Part shown: positions 36,484 to 45,532 of the stretch, in pieces | Layout of the letters: every line of letters begins with the position of its first letter | Position numbering within the stretch: the first letter of the stretch is position 1 | NCBI RefSeq assembly: GCF_927798175.1 | Contig: NZ_CAKMMP010000001.1 | Location: forward strand, 558,001-622,000 | Origin: Paenibacillus sp. JJ-223 | GTDB lineage: Bacteria; Bacillota; Bacilli; Paenibacillales; Paenibacillaceae | DNA length: 64,000 bases | Direction of reading: 5' to 3' | The notes under the pieces: generated by a model | What the model was told of the DNA's origin: nothing | What the model saw: the letters and a program-made list of their open reading frames with translations, nothing else | Databases searched by the model: none | Position numbers and translations under genes: made by a program

Positions 36484-36522
36484 AAAAGCAAATGCCCATC
36501 ACCTATAGCATGATGGGCATTT
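36484..36522 (-). terminator. Terminator of the stress-protein gene (minus strand)
   Basis: Minus strand AAATGCCCATCA (36522-36511) pairs with TGATGGGCATTT (36501-36490), then gc and five T (complement of A at 36484-36488). Confidence 0.85.
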
Positions 36523-36527
36523 CTTCA

Positions 36528-37028
36528 TCAATCATTAAACGAATTCAATTCCACGGTCTGATTGATATCGGTTCCTTCCGTATTTTGACCCAGCAGCCTA
36601 CGGAACATAAATTGGACCATCTTGAACTTGTTACCGGAATCCCAATACTCTGCAGTTTCGGCTTTGATCTTGATGAGAACGAGGTTTGGATCGTCAAACG
36701 TCGTTTCAAGTATTTTTTCGTAGGCCGGGTTCCAGAAATCTTTCACCTTCTCCGAACTGTCCACGAGTTCGGCTTCACCGCGGATGGAGACGAAAGACTT
36801 TCCTACGTATGCCACGTTGACTTGCTGGTTGTGAAGCAATTCATGAAACTTGCTAGTATCTTTCTTCGTCAAGAACCACAGGTTGCTGTCGAACTCAACG
36901 TCCTGGGTCTTCATGGGTCGGGAAACGAGCCCTCTATCGGATATCGTTGTAAGCATTGCAATCTCGATGTCTTTGATCAGTTCCTGTACCTTCTCGACCG
37001 CTTCCAGGTTGACGGAGGTTGGATTCAT
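36528..37028 (-). CDS. Pyridoxamine 5'-phosphate oxidase-like flavin-binding protein (general stress protein 26 type)
   Basis: 166 residues. The split-barrel FMN-binding fold shows in IEIAMLTTISDRGLVSRPM, LWFLTKKDTSKFHEL and VSIRGEAELVDS; the middle WNPAYEKILE motif is typical of the YdaG/GS26 group. Members bind FMN or F420 and are induced by stress; true pyridoxine synthesis is unlikely. A GGAGGAA site precedes the ATG. Own terminator. Confidence 0.88.
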   Translation of the reverse strand: MNPTSVNLEAVEKVQELIKDIEIAMLTTISDRGLVSRPMKTQDVEFDSNLWFLTKKDTSKFHELLHNQQVNVAYVGKSFVSIRGEAELVDSSEKVKDFWNPAYEKILETTFDDPNLVLIKIKAETAEYWDSGNKFKMVQFMFRRLLGQNTEGTDINQTVELNSFND

Positions 37029-37144
37029 CTTTGGATTCCTCCTTTTGATGTATATATCTCATTATCTCCAACGCTAAGCTCGTCAAACCCCTCAGCAGGA
37101 GCAGCGTCTTCGCGGTTGTTGAAGGCGGCGAGAAAAGCAGGAAT

Positions 37145-37849
37145 TTACATCATCGGATAGTGATTAGCCGTTTCTTCGTTTCGTTGGGCTTCAGCTATCG
37201 CTTGAACAATACGTCCAATTATGACCTCCAGCTTCGCCAGTTTAAGGGAAACCATATCAAGGTTTTGCTTGTTGCGGTTAATGATCAATTGTTCCGCTGA
37301 CGACTTCGGAACCATCGCTTCCAGCTTTTCTTTGAGCTCTCCGAGTTTTATCTTCGTGTCCTCCTTGATTAGACGTCCCTGGTCACCGTGTTCAACAAGG
37401 GAGTCCAGAACAGCCTTGGTCAACTGGCGCTGTGTTAGAACAGTATCGTTGTATAGCCGTTTAAATATAGGATCCGAAGAGTTATAATACAGCTCGTTTG
37501 TCGTCATTCTCTGCAACGGATCGGGTGAGATCGTCGCTGAAAATTGCAGTTCTTTTTCTGCCGATGCTACATAAGCATCCAAGTTTTTTTCCAACTGAGA
37601 AACGGCCTCCGCCGTTTCCTCGATCTTCACAACTGCGGTATAGACCATAATCAGGTATTGCATATGGACTTTATGAAAATCCAGTATATAACCTGCTTTT
37701 CCTTTCTCCAGCGCCTTTTTCAGCTGATCGGCCGCTTTTTTGTATAGCTTGAACAAAACATCGTGGTCGACCATGAATTTGCTGATCTTTTCTAAGGCTC
37801 TTTCATGAAGAACAGGATTTTGATGTTTGTCGTTCCCTGAGGTTCCCAT
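37145..37849 (-). CDS. Predicted all-helical cytoplasmic protein, partner of the 867-residue protein
   Basis: 234 residues, no signal peptide or TM helix. Sequence is strongly helical and charged, with likely coiled coils near both ends (LKKALEKGKAGY; LKLAKLEVIIGRIVQAIAEAQ). I do not recognise a family. The start (ATG 37847-37849, AGGGGGG upstream) is 12 nt after the end of the 867-residue gene, so both come from one transcript. Together with the neighbouring LuxR-type regulator and kinase it may belong to an undescribed system. Confidence 0.7.
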   Translation of the reverse strand: MGTSGNDKHQNPVLHERALEKISKFMVDHDVLFKLYKKAADQLKKALEKGKAGYILDFHKVHMQYLIMVYTAVVKIEETAEAVSQLEKNLDAYVASAEKELQFSATISPDPLQRMTTNELYYNSSDPIFKRLYNDTVLTQRQLTKAVLDSLVEHGDQGRLIKEDTKIKLGELKEKLEAMVPKSSAEQLIINRNKQNLDMVSLKLAKLEVIIGRIVQAIAEAQRNEETANHYPMM

Positions 37850-37861
37850 GTATGCCCCCCC

Positions 37862-40465
37862 TTATCTAAGAGTAACAGCAGCAGCCGGGGTGGATTCTTC
37901 CTCTGCAATCGGTGCAGGATTCAGCAAACTGTAAATTTGAGCCGCCGCCTCATCGCGTTCTTTTAAAATCGACAGGGCAAGCTGTTTCATTTTGATCTCT
38001 GCCTCCAGCATATCGTTGCGGAGCTCCTTCTCTCGAACAGCTTGTTCCTGCAGATTGCGGGAGTAAGCATCCAGCGCTTCGCCCTGTCCGAGCACCGCTT
38101 CGACGGCAATGCCATCAGTACGAAGAACATGCCGGTTGGCTGCCATAATAATGCCGGGGACACTAATTTTTGTTCCAGTGGCTTCGTCATAGTATTCTGT
38201 AGTGTAGTCTTTCTTAACTCTCAAATAACTGGAGAGTGGCACGACATTTCCATCAGAATCAGTAAACTGTTCTTCCTCAACGAAGACATGGTGGCGATCC
38301 TTGTAATCGAAAATGTTTGTCATTTGATTCAAAATTGCATTTCGGATTTCAGCCCGTTTTTCTTCCACGATCACCTCAGCCAAAAGGCCATCAAGCTCCG
38401 GAAGGGTCACTTCCCTGTAGTAGTCGTTATCTGCACAGAAATAGCCGATCCGCAAGTCTACCAGGTGTAGCAGCGTTATAAATTCCTGATTCATTTGACG
38501 GAACACGAAATTAAGAGTACGGCTCATATTCACATTTTCGATCTCTCGGATAATGACGTTTTCTTCCGATTTGGTCGTTTTGATTTCGTAAGTGGTTTCC
38601 ACTTTCAAGTCACGGCGTGCCGAGGCTTTGGACACATGTTTTTCGGCCGCATTTACAATGTTTTTGGTCAGTTGCTCGCGCGCGGCATTCGTCGTGCCAC
38701 TAGTTGATGCACTTGCCGATGCGCTCAGGCATCCGCCCCAGCTGATACCCATGCTTGCTTCAAGTTTGTAGGCATCGCTTTCCTCATATACTGTTTTATT
38801 GGACGATTCGTCCCCGATTGATTTTTCGAATTCCAATGCGATATCGTCCGTTACGGAATCAAGAATGCTGGACGCATCCTTTAAGCTTTCTTCACTTTGC
38901 GTATAGGACCGAATCGTTATTTTGCTCTTTTCGCCCGGCAGAAGAGAGAACGTGTTCAGCATGCGGCCAATCCCGTATTGTCCGCAGAAAGAAGAAAGGC
39001 GGTAGGACTCAATCAAAATGATGCGGTTAGTGCGGGAGGTAATCTCCGGAACGATGGTGACATTCACCTTTATCATTGTCTCCACCGTATTGCCTGCAAG
39101 ATCCGTTGCTCTAGCAGTTATAAAATGATGGCCAGATTGGTCAATTTGAACGGCGGCTTTCCACTTTGACCAATTATTAGGCTCGACTTCGGCTGCACGT
39201 GTATAAACGGGATTATTATCAACAGTCACCTCTACGACTCGTATGCCATGATCGTCTAGGGCAGTTCCCGTCACCTCCAGGATTGCTCCTTTCGTATGCG
39301 TCCCGGCCACATTTCCGTCTGCTGCGGGCGAAGTAATAGAAATGGTGGGTGGAGTGGCATCGATCAATACCGTAAGGCTCGTTTCTCCAGTTAATCCAAA
39401 GCTGTCTGTAGCGCGAGCTACAATTGAATGGTTTCCTGCTCCTAACGTCAGCGCTTTTTTCCAGTTTGCGTATCGGTCAGACGTATCGACCAACACCGAG
39501 GCTCCGCCATCGACAATAAGTTCAACTTTGGAAACACCATGTATATCCGACGCGGTACCCTCAATCATCACGGAAATGGAGTCTCTCCCGGCAGCGCTGT
39601 AATGCTGTCCCGGAACAGGGGAGGTAATTGCTACGGTTGGTGGAACCGTGTCCGGATCCTCGAGATCTACGTTTACCGTTACCGTCGATACGTTCGTAAC
39701 CGAACCGAAACTGTGCTCTGCCTGTGCTTTAATGGCCAGGCTTCCTTCTGTCGCAATTATTGTATTGAACGTCCAGGAACCATTGGTTAAAAGCGTGGCT
39801 TCATTGTAGTCTCCATCTCCTATTTTAACTCTGACATGTGAAATCGTGCCTCCGCCTACGGTTACCAAGGCTTTACCCGTGATGGTCACTGGAGCTCCGG
39901 TATGTGGTCCGGTAATCCTGGTGTTTGGGGCCGGCGAAGTAATCGACACGCTGATTTTCGGATCTACCGGGTCAGGAAAGCTGCCGTCACCACCGCCGCC
40001 CGGATCCGTGGGAACGGAAGGAGGGTATCCGCCGTCGTCGGTCGTAGGCAGAGGCGGGCGAAGGGAAGCTGCGTTCACCGCATTTATAGAAGCGGTAGAA
40101 TCACCTTTGAACCGGTGGGCCAATGCACCAGTCATCGTCCGGCAAATTGACAGCTGCTTGCCTTCAAGGGCTGCTTGCTCGACCTCCTCTTCGGTGAGCT
40201 TTTTAAGCTTTTCAGTCATCCGTTCTCCCGATCGCTTCGCTTTACGTAACGCCTCAACCGGAGACTCGTTTTTGGCGGATGCTGCTCGTGAAACGATTGA
40301 GTTATTACCGGCTGCTGACGGAAGAAAACTATCGTCGGGAAATGTCAGTTCAATGTAGGTACGACCGGTGTAGGATGTCGGTTCAGGTACGTTGTAACTG
40401 ATGATGGGTGCACTGGTTTCTCCGGCTAAGCGAAGGGAGGCGTCTTGCTTTTTATTTGTGGACAT
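37862..40465 (-). CDS. Leaderless multi-Ig-domain protein with large unknown C-terminal domain
   Basis: 867 residues starting MSTNKKQDASLRLAGETSAP, with no signal peptide. Parts: polar N-terminus (1-135), Pro/Gly-rich linker (~138-172, PPSVPTDPGGGGDGSFPDP), three Ig-like domains of the glucodextranase-B/Big_7 type (~173-270, 275-370, 372-470; ISITSPA and VxDxGGxS-type strands), then ~350 residues of unrecognised sequence: SFCGQYGIGRMLNTFSLLPG, a Ser/Ala/Thr-rich glycine stretch (SASASASTSGTTNAA), and a long helical C-terminus (LQEQAVREKELRNDMLEAEI). Ig domains without an exporter signal suggest a particle- or lysis-released protein. AAAGGAG supports ATG 40465. Function unknown. Confidence 0.8.
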   Translation of the reverse strand: MSTNKKQDASLRLAGETSAPIISYNVPEPTSYTGRTYIELTFPDDSFLPSAAGNNSIVSRAASAKNESPVEALRKAKRSGERMTEKLKKLTEEEVEQAALEGKQLSICRTMTGALAHRFKGDSTASINAVNAASLRPPLPTTDDGGYPPSVPTDPGGGGDGSFPDPVDPKISVSITSPAPNTRITGPHTGAPVTITGKALVTVGGGTISHVRVKIGDGDYNEATLLTNGSWTFNTIIATEGSLAIKAQAEHSFGSVTNVSTVTVNVDLEDPDTVPPTVAITSPVPGQHYSAAGRDSISVMIEGTASDIHGVSKVELIVDGGASVLVDTSDRYANWKKALTLGAGNHSIVARATDSFGLTGETSLTVLIDATPPTISITSPAADGNVAGTHTKGAILEVTGTALDDHGIRVVEVTVDNNPVYTRAAEVEPNNWSKWKAAVQIDQSGHHFITARATDLAGNTVETMIKVNVTIVPEITSRTNRIILIESYRLSSFCGQYGIGRMLNTFSLLPGEKSKITIRSYTQSEESLKDASSILDSVTDDIALEFEKSIGDESSNKTVYEESDAYKLEASMGISWGGCLSASASASTSGTTNAAREQLTKNIVNAAEKHVSKASARRDLKVETTYEIKTTKSEENVIIREIENVNMSRTLNFVFRQMNQEFITLLHLVDLRIGYFCADNDYYREVTLPELDGLLAEVIVEEKRAEIRNAILNQMTNIFDYKDRHHVFVEEEQFTDSDGNVVPLSSYLRVKKDYTTEYYDEATGTKISVPGIIMAANRHVLRTDGIAVEAVLGQGEALDAYSRNLQEQAVREKELRNDMLEAEIKMKQLALSILKERDEAAAQIYSLLNPAPIAEEESTPAAAVTLR

Positions 40466-40574
40466 TCTGAATCTACTCCTTTTTTAAATGGGAATCGTTG
40501 CGACATGGGCGCTTTCGGGCGCTGTTGCCGTCATTCACAATTCGCATTATAGAGCGTTCGAGAATAGGCTGGGG

Positions 40575-40630
40575 AGGATGAACTTTTCTCACCCTGCAGC
40601 GATACTGAAAGGGTGAAAAATTTTCATCCT
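40575..40630. promoter_or_regulatory. 56-bp dyad between divergent operons
   Basis: AGGATGAA (40575-40582) and TCACCCT (40589-40595) mirror AGGGTGA (40610-40616) and TTCATCCT (40623-40630), all about one centre (40602.5). It lies 93 nt before the LuxR-type regulator and 110 nt before the 867-residue gene, so it is a likely regulator site or a leader hairpin. Confidence 0.65.
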
Positions 40631-40722
40631 ATCAGGCGATAACCATCTTTGATATACTACATTCGAAGCTGTAGTGCTTCCGGTTTCCATAGAAAGAATA
40701 CCGCGGAAGGCAGGGTGCTTAC

Positions 40723-41310
40723 ATGGAGCGTATACGCGTAATGCTCGTTGAGGACGATTCTTTCTGGCAGCAGAATATAAGCAGCGATTTGGCGGAGGAA
40801 ACGGATATAGATGTTGTTGCAGTAGTGGGTACGGGAGAAGAGGCGGTTCGAACTGCACTTGAAACAGAGATCGATGTCGTACTTATGGATATTAATTTGA
40901 CTGAAAACAATTTGGACGGCCTGGAGGCCGCCCATGAAATTTCAACACTGCTGACACATCGTAACGTAAAAATTATTATGCTGACCTCGCTTTCGGACAA
41001 AGACATTATTATCAAATCGTTTCAGCTGGGCGCCATGAATTACATTACGAAGCAAAGCTACAAAGACATCGTTCGTGCAGTAAGAGAAGCATATGCCAAC
41101 CGGTCCGCTATTCATGCGGATGCCGCAAGTATTATGCGAAACGAGGTTCAGCTAATGCCGCTTACGCCCACGGAACGAGAAGTATTCGAGCTACGTAAGC
41201 AGGGGCTCAGCAAACAGCAAATTTCTGAAAAACTATACAAATCCACCAATACGATCAAATCACAGTTGAAAAGCATAAAAAACAAGCTCAACCCTTTTAG
41301 AAACGGTTAA
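40723..41310 (+). CDS. LuxR/NarL-type response regulator
   Basis: 195 residues. Receiver: VEDD acidic pair, phospho-Asp in VVLMDINLTENN, Thr/Ser in MLTSLS, Lys in YITKQSY. A short LuxR HTH at the C-terminus: LTPTEREVFELRKQGLSKQQ then STNTIKSQLKSI. It overlaps the sensor kinase on the other strand by 14 nt, tail to tail, and is divergent from the 867-residue gene across a 56-bp dyad. The HTH tail is short (NKLNPFRNG). Confidence 0.9.
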   Translation: MERIRVMLVEDDSFWQQNISSDLAEETDIDVVAVVGTGEEAVRTALETEIDVVLMDINLTENNLDGLEAAHEISTLLTHRNVKIIMLTSLSDKDIIIKSFQLGAMNYITKQSYKDIVRAVREAYANRSAIHADAASIMRNEVQLMPLTPTEREVFELRKQGLSKQQISEKLYKSTNTIKSQLKSIKNKLNPFRNG

Positions 41311-42772
41311 TTCGGCGGGCTGTAGAGAAAGGATTCCAATCAAAGTAGCGATTGGCCTTGGAAGCAGTGGTGAATCGGTTCAACGGAAAGGATAAGCCGA
41401 TTACGGTGCCTTTGCCAGGCTCGGATTCAAGTATACGTATGCTTCCATTATGCTTTTGCATCACCGAAGCACAATAGGAGAGTCCTAAACCGAAGCTTAG
41501 CGTATTTTTCTTTGTTGTATAAAAGGGCTCAAAAATTTTGCTATGCTGCTCCTTCGGGATACCGCATCCATTGTCGGCAACGTTTATCAACAAGTGTTTA
41601 TTCCCTGTATAAACGTGAATGCTTAGCGAGCCGTTTCGCTCAGGCATTACGTCGAGGGCATTTTGGAGCAGGTTTGACAGCGTTTCCTTGAGATGAGTGG
41701 GATCGCATCTTAACCTACCTTTCGATTCGATCAGCTCTTGAAGGACGATACCGCGTCCTTCAAGCTGCGGTTTTAAAGGGGACGTAACGGAAGAGATCAG
41801 TTCGTTAATATCCAATTCCCTCTCTTCAAGTGCGATATCATCGGCTTTATCTTTAATGCGGCTAACCATATTGAGCAAATGATTAGCCACGGTCTGTACC
41901 TGCTCAAGCGTTTGCTGTGATTTAGCAGACTGGCCGGAGTGTATGTAGTCTCCTGTTTTTTCAGCCAGGTAGCTGATCTTTTGAATTTCGTTTTTGATGG
42001 AATGATTGAGAATAGACACCCCCAGTGTCAGAGCGCGCATTGAGGAATTCAGACGTTCTCGTTCGATCCGCAATTTAATGCCGAGAAACCCGTATTTAAG
42101 CGTAAAATATACGATGGTCACGACTAGGCCTAGAACAACGAACACGTTGTTCTTCCACGCATTGTTGCTCTCCAATTGAAACTGCCATTCTTCCAAACGA
42201 AGTGTTTTAAAGCCAAGGAAATCCGTCGAAAAGGCCCAAAGGATCGCTGCCGAGAATAGGAAAGCTATTCGCCGCTTTGACCGTCTTGCTTCAGCTTCCT
42301 TTTCCAATAGATAGGAGGCGAAATAAAGACAGCAGCCCAAGATGAAGTAGAATCCGTCCCACCAGCGAAAGCTGTTGATGATAAAGATGTTTGGAGGCTC
42401 GTTCAGCAGATGGTTGCCAAGTAGACAAGCTGCGGGTATGAATAAAGCAATAGTGATCAGAATAGTGTTTTTTCTCTTACGGATCACCCCGAACCATACC
42501 CCGCTTATGCAAAAAACATACGCAAACAAGTAAAAATAAACGGTTATGGCCGCAACGCTGGACGTATAAAGAAGGTTGCTTAAGAGCGGATTGAGCAAGC
42601 CCCTGCTAGATAGATAAGGAACGATTGTTAAATGGATGGAAAAGGTGAAGCTCGCCATACCCCCGCAGAGCAGAGAAAGACCGATCCAAAAGTTTTTGCG
42701 AAAATGCTGTGACAGCATCAGGATACCCAGCAGCCATAGGGATGCGAACATGACGACATATAACCATTTCAA
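41297..42772 (-). CDS. Multi-TM sensor histidine kinase, convergent with the response regulator
   Basis: About 490 residues. Seven or so N-terminal TM helices (about 1-240), then a kinase core. The phospho-His site is atypical (LNHSIKNEIQKI), with His-x-x-x-Asn in place of HExxP; the ATPase has NLLQNALD (N-box), DNGCGIP (G1), FGLGLSYC (G2). ATG 42787 is followed by GGAGGG inside the first codons, which suits TTG 42772 as the real start. Ends overlap the regulator gene by 14 nt on opposite strands. Probably senses a membrane or small-molecule signal and phosphorylates the LuxR-type regulator. Confidence 0.87.
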   Translation of the reverse strand: MKWLYVVMFASLWLLGILMLSQHFRKNFWIGLSLLCGGMASFTFSIHLTIVPYLSSRGLLNPLLSNLLYTSSVAAITVYFYLFAYVFCISGVWFGVIRKRKNTILITIALFIPAACLLGNHLLNEPPNIFIINSFRWWDGFYFILGCCLYFASYLLEKEAEARRSKRRIAFLFSAAILWAFSTDFLGFKTLRLEEWQFQLESNNAWKNNVFVVLGLVVTIVYFTLKYGFLGIKLRIERERLNSSMRALTLGVSILNHSIKNEIQKISYLAEKTGDYIHSGQSAKSQQTLEQVQTVANHLLNMVSRIKDKADDIALEERELDINELISSVTSPLKPQLEGRGIVLQELIESKGRLRCDPTHLKETLSNLLQNALDVMPERNGSLSIHVYTGNKHLLINVADNGCGIPKEQHSKIFEPFYTTKKNTLSFGLGLSYCASVMQKHNGSIRILESEPGKGTVIGLSFPLNRFTTASKANRYFDWNPFSTARRINRF

Positions 42773-42787
42773 GAAGATGCCCTCCAT

Positions 42788-43495
42788 TAAACTCGACTCT
42801 TTGCAATATCAAGGAACACACCTCATTTTATCATATCGTCTAAATTTATCCATTATCGTTTTCCGTTGACATCAAAGAAGATATTTATACGCCAATTCGG
42901 TACAACATCAAGGAATCATTTTTGGTGAAATAAATGGATTGACAACAAGCATTTCTATACAAATGACGGATTGGTAGATATAGAGACAACAAGGAGTGTA
43001 AGCATTCTAAGCAAGATCGCAGCTGATATCAAAAATAGGTATTATCAGTCATTATGATTGTGCTGCGCTTGACTGAATTCGCGATCTGGCATAACGCAGG
43101 ATTTATCATTGGGGTTATTCTTCCTGTGTTCGTGATCTGGAGATTGAGTTCTCAAGAGGCCAAAACATGGTTTAAAAAAAGAATAACATATATCTGCCCT
43201 CGGTTCATTTCTGGTTAAATAAGTCCAGGTTCTGTGTTCAAGAGCAGCCTGTGAGAAGGCTGCTCTTTCTATTTTTTTGCCGATGCTGAATCCGATTTAA
43301 ATTTCGCTATGCTCTTTCTATCTCCAAGTCTTTCAAACATCACGCTTAAATTGAAAAATGTGGAGTCAAGAAACGAATACACATTTACGAATTTGGATCA
43401 ATAAAAAACCATACTTAAGTCTAATGTGTTATTGGTTTGTTGAAAAGTATAATTAAGGAAAATAATATACATAGAGATTGGAGAAAGCTAATTGC
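42788..43495. other. Gene-poor stretch with a 54-residue ORF
   Basis: ORF 43054-43218 (+) encodes MIVLRLTEFAIWHNAGFIIG, a second hydrophobic run, then basic KKRITYICPRF. It looks like a small one- or two-helix membrane protein or the end of a larger one; ribosome site poor. A terminator follows at 43241-43277. The rest shows nothing. Confidence 0.4.
43241..43277 (+). terminator. Rho-independent terminator
   Basis: AGAGCAGCCT (43241-43250) pairs with AGGCTGCTCT (43257-43266) and is followed by a T-rich run (43266-43277). Confidence 0.85.
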
Positions 43496-43900
43496 ATGAA
43501 GATGAAGATGCCTGTAATGTTGCATGTGGCCCGCGCTTTACTAAGTTTGAAATTAGTCATTTTGGTATATTCGATGGTGCAGCTGCAAATTAAAATTCGA
43601 GAAGCGGATGCCAAGTTTATGTATCTAGATGCCCATTCGGAAAGCTTATATTATGCTTTTGGAGCTGCTGAAGCTAGTATCTACATTGCGTTAATCCCTG
43701 CGTTATTAGCCGTCATTTTTATTAGCTGTAAAATGTATAAAACATCTCTGATTATTGTTATCCTTGGTCTTCTTCAGGTGTTCTCTTCGAAAGAGGTCTT
43801 GTCCATTCTAATTTATATTTTTGCGGTTGTTACAATTCTTCTCCATCGTCCCAGTCAAAAATATCTTCGAAGACAATCTTCCAATACAAAAACAACCTAG
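43496..43900 (+). CDS. Small membrane protein, unknown function
   Basis: 134 residues with three to four TM helices: LLSLKLVILVYSMVQLQI, ASIYIALIPALLAVIFI, SLIIVILGLLQVF and VLSILIYIFAVVTILL, and a basic C-terminus (KYLRRQSS). The region between the first two helices is acidic and likely outside the cell. GGAG lies 12 nt before ATG 43496; an in-frame TTG at 43478 is less likely. No family recognised. Transcribed alone, with a hairpin terminator at 44015. Confidence 0.65.
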   Translation: MKMKMPVMLHVARALLSLKLVILVYSMVQLQIKIREADAKFMYLDAHSESLYYAFGAAEASIYIALIPALLAVIFISCKMYKTSLIIVILGLLQVFSSKEVLSILIYIFAVVTILLHRPSQKYLRRQSSNTKTT

Positions 43901-44014
43901 CAGTATACCTAGACTTTGGGCCGACACAAAACAAGGACGTTTCTAAGCAGGATCAGGTGAGGTAAATCAATAGAAATAATACATATCAGACTTAAACACA
44001 ATTCCCATCTCTCA

Positions 44015-44046
44015 ATGCCAATTCTCTTTAGAGGGTTGGCATTTTT
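44015..44046 (+). terminator. Rho-independent terminator
   Basis: ATGCCAA (44015-44021) pairs with TTGGCAT (44036-44042), with T run to 44046. About 115 nt after the membrane-protein stop. Confidence 0.7.
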
Positions 44047-44154
44047 AAATCATAATATAATATGTAGGTAAGTGTTTCCTCGGAACAAGAGTGTGGTTAA
44101 CGCCCGGTTGTACGTTATGGACCAGATCCGAACCCGTAGATGACTAGCTCAGAA

Positions 44155-44250
44155 ATGTGGAAGAAGATGGATCAGTGGACATTCTTGCCAGGCATGATCG
44201 TTCACGGTGTGTTTAATGCGAATGCGGTGTTGTTAACAGCGATGAGTTAG
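44155..44250 (+). pseudogene. Possible membrane-protease C-terminal fragment
   Basis: 31 codons reading MDQWTFLPGMIVHGVFNANA from the fifth residue on and ending at a stop. The H-x-x-x-N motif resembles the end of CAAX/CPBP-type proteins. No ribosome site, and nothing recognisable upstream; probably a remnant. Confidence 0.25.
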
Positions 44251-44298
44251 AAGGATGATTTTATGATGTATGCACGAATGAGCACTGATGAAAGGAGA

Positions 44299-44340
44299 AG
44301 AGCCTGAGAGGAACGAAGAAATTTCGTACCCTCAGGCTCT
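44299..44340 (-). terminator. Terminator after yjdI-yjdJ (minus strand)
   Basis: AGAGCCTGAG (44299-44308) pairs with CTCAGGCTCT (44331-44340), with an inner CGAA/TTCG stem. On the minus strand a T/C-rich tract follows. Confidence 0.65.
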
Positions 44341-44376
44341 TTGATCTTATTATAATCATAACTATATTATTCGTGA

Positions 44377-44664
44377 TTACTTATGAAGAACATCCGCGTA
44401 TTCGGAGAAACGTTCGAATCGTCCCTTGGCAAACGGGCATAAGGGCAAAATCTTGATACCGTTTTCCCGTGCGTATTCCACCATAGCTTCGACAAGCTGA
44501 TCGCCAAGCCCTTGTCCCCGGTAAGCATTTTCGACCAACGTGTGATCGATAATGTAAAGCTCCGGATTTGAAATGACATATGTCATCACGGCAGCAATGC
44601 CGCCGTTATCTCGAATAAGGAATCTTTTATTAGCGGTTTCATGTTCTACAATATGCAAGTTCAT
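44377..44664 (-). CDS. yjdJ: GNAT-type N-acetyltransferase, YjdJ family
   Basis: 95 residues, the short single-domain GNAT class. The acetyl-CoA site is YRGQGLGDQLV, followed by the CPFAKGRFE turn typical of YjdJ. It overlaps the upstream ferredoxin-like gene by 4 nt, an association known for YjdI-YjdJ. Its substrate is not established. Confidence 0.88.
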   Translation of the reverse strand: MNLHIVEHETANKRFLIRDNGGIAAVMTYVISNPELYIIDHTLVENAYRGQGLGDQLVEAMVEYARENGIKILPLCPFAKGRFERFSEYADVLHK

Positions 44665-44903
44665 TCCTCTTTCTCCGTTGAATTTTCATCGTCCAGACGT
44701 CTATACGTCAGTGCTCCGCTTGGACAGGTATCAATATGTCGGGCAATGGCCTCCGTAGTGTCGGCATCGGGATTAACCCAAGGACGTTTGCTTAAATCAA
44801 AAACACCAGGGAGGCCCTTTACGCAAATACCGGAATGAATGCATACCTCTGGATTAAACATGACCTCGATATCTTTTCCGTAATATACCTTTTGCTTTAT
44901 CAC
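44661..44903 (-). CDS. yjdI: YjdI-type ferredoxin-like iron-sulfur protein
   Basis: 80 residues. Conserved Cys in VCIHSGICVKGLPGVF and DTCPSGALTYRR could hold one Fe-S cluster (three Cys plus His, as in the (4Fe-4S) divergent family). N-terminal KVYYGKDIEV is typical. First gene of the yjdI-yjdJ operon, 4-nt overlap. Electron-transfer partner unknown. Confidence 0.88.
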   Translation of the reverse strand: MIKQKVYYGKDIEVMFNPEVCIHSGICVKGLPGVFDLSKRPWVNPDADTTEAIARHIDTCPSGALTYRRLDDENSTEKEE

Positions 44904-45115
44904 GATTCCTTCACATCTTTCCCTGTTGAGTTTTTGTTTATTGACATGGGAGAAGGTAATCCTTCATACACCTGCTATATAGGCAATTTCTGTTCAATAT
45001 CATTCTCTCTACTTAAATTATACCGTTTTTAATATTTTTTTTATAGACTGTTTTTTTCGTAATTCCTACACTATACTGCTAAAGACAAATCAAAAAATAA
45101 AAGAGGTGCATCCGT

Positions 45116-45532
45116 ATGGAAGCCAAAAAAGATGTCTTAGATCAAGGTCCTTTTTTTCATGGTACTAAAGCAGAACTGAAAATTGGTGATTTATTGGAAC
45201 CGCAATACTTATCCAATTACCAAGAAAAAAAATCTAACCATATATACTTTACTGCAACATTGAATGCTGCCAAATGGGGAGCGGAATTAGCAAGATCTAA
45301 TTCAAAAGAAAGGATCTATATTGTAGAACCATTAGGAGATTTTGAAAATGATCCTAACTTAACGGATAAAAGATTTCCTGGAAACCCGACACGCTCATAT
45401 AGATCTAAATCACCTCTAAAGATAGTCGCTGAATTAGCTTCATGGGAAAGACACTCCGATGAAGAGATCAATCATATGCTTGCATCTTTAAAAAAATTAA
45501 GTGAAGAAGGAAAAAATGTGATCTACGATTAA
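45116..45532 (+). CDS. arr: NAD+-rifampin ADP-ribosyltransferase
   Basis: 138 residues, the normal Arr length. The NAD-binding start [18 protein letters not shown] has the key His; [16 protein letters not shown] and the [19 protein letters not shown] stretch are diagnostic, and [17 protein letters not shown] is typical. Arr ADP-ribosylates the C23 hydroxyl of rifampicin and so inactivates it. AAAAGAGGTG precedes ATG 45116. The gene is AT-rich compared with its neighbours, compatible with horizontal gain, and is followed by vgb. Confidence 0.95.
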   Translation: MEAKKDVLDQGPFFHGTKAELKIGDLLEPQYLSNYQEKKSNHIYFTATLNAAKWGAELARSNSKERIYIVEPLGDFENDPNLTDKRFPGNPTRSYRSKSPLKIVAELASWERHSDEEINHMLASLKKLSEEGKNVIYD

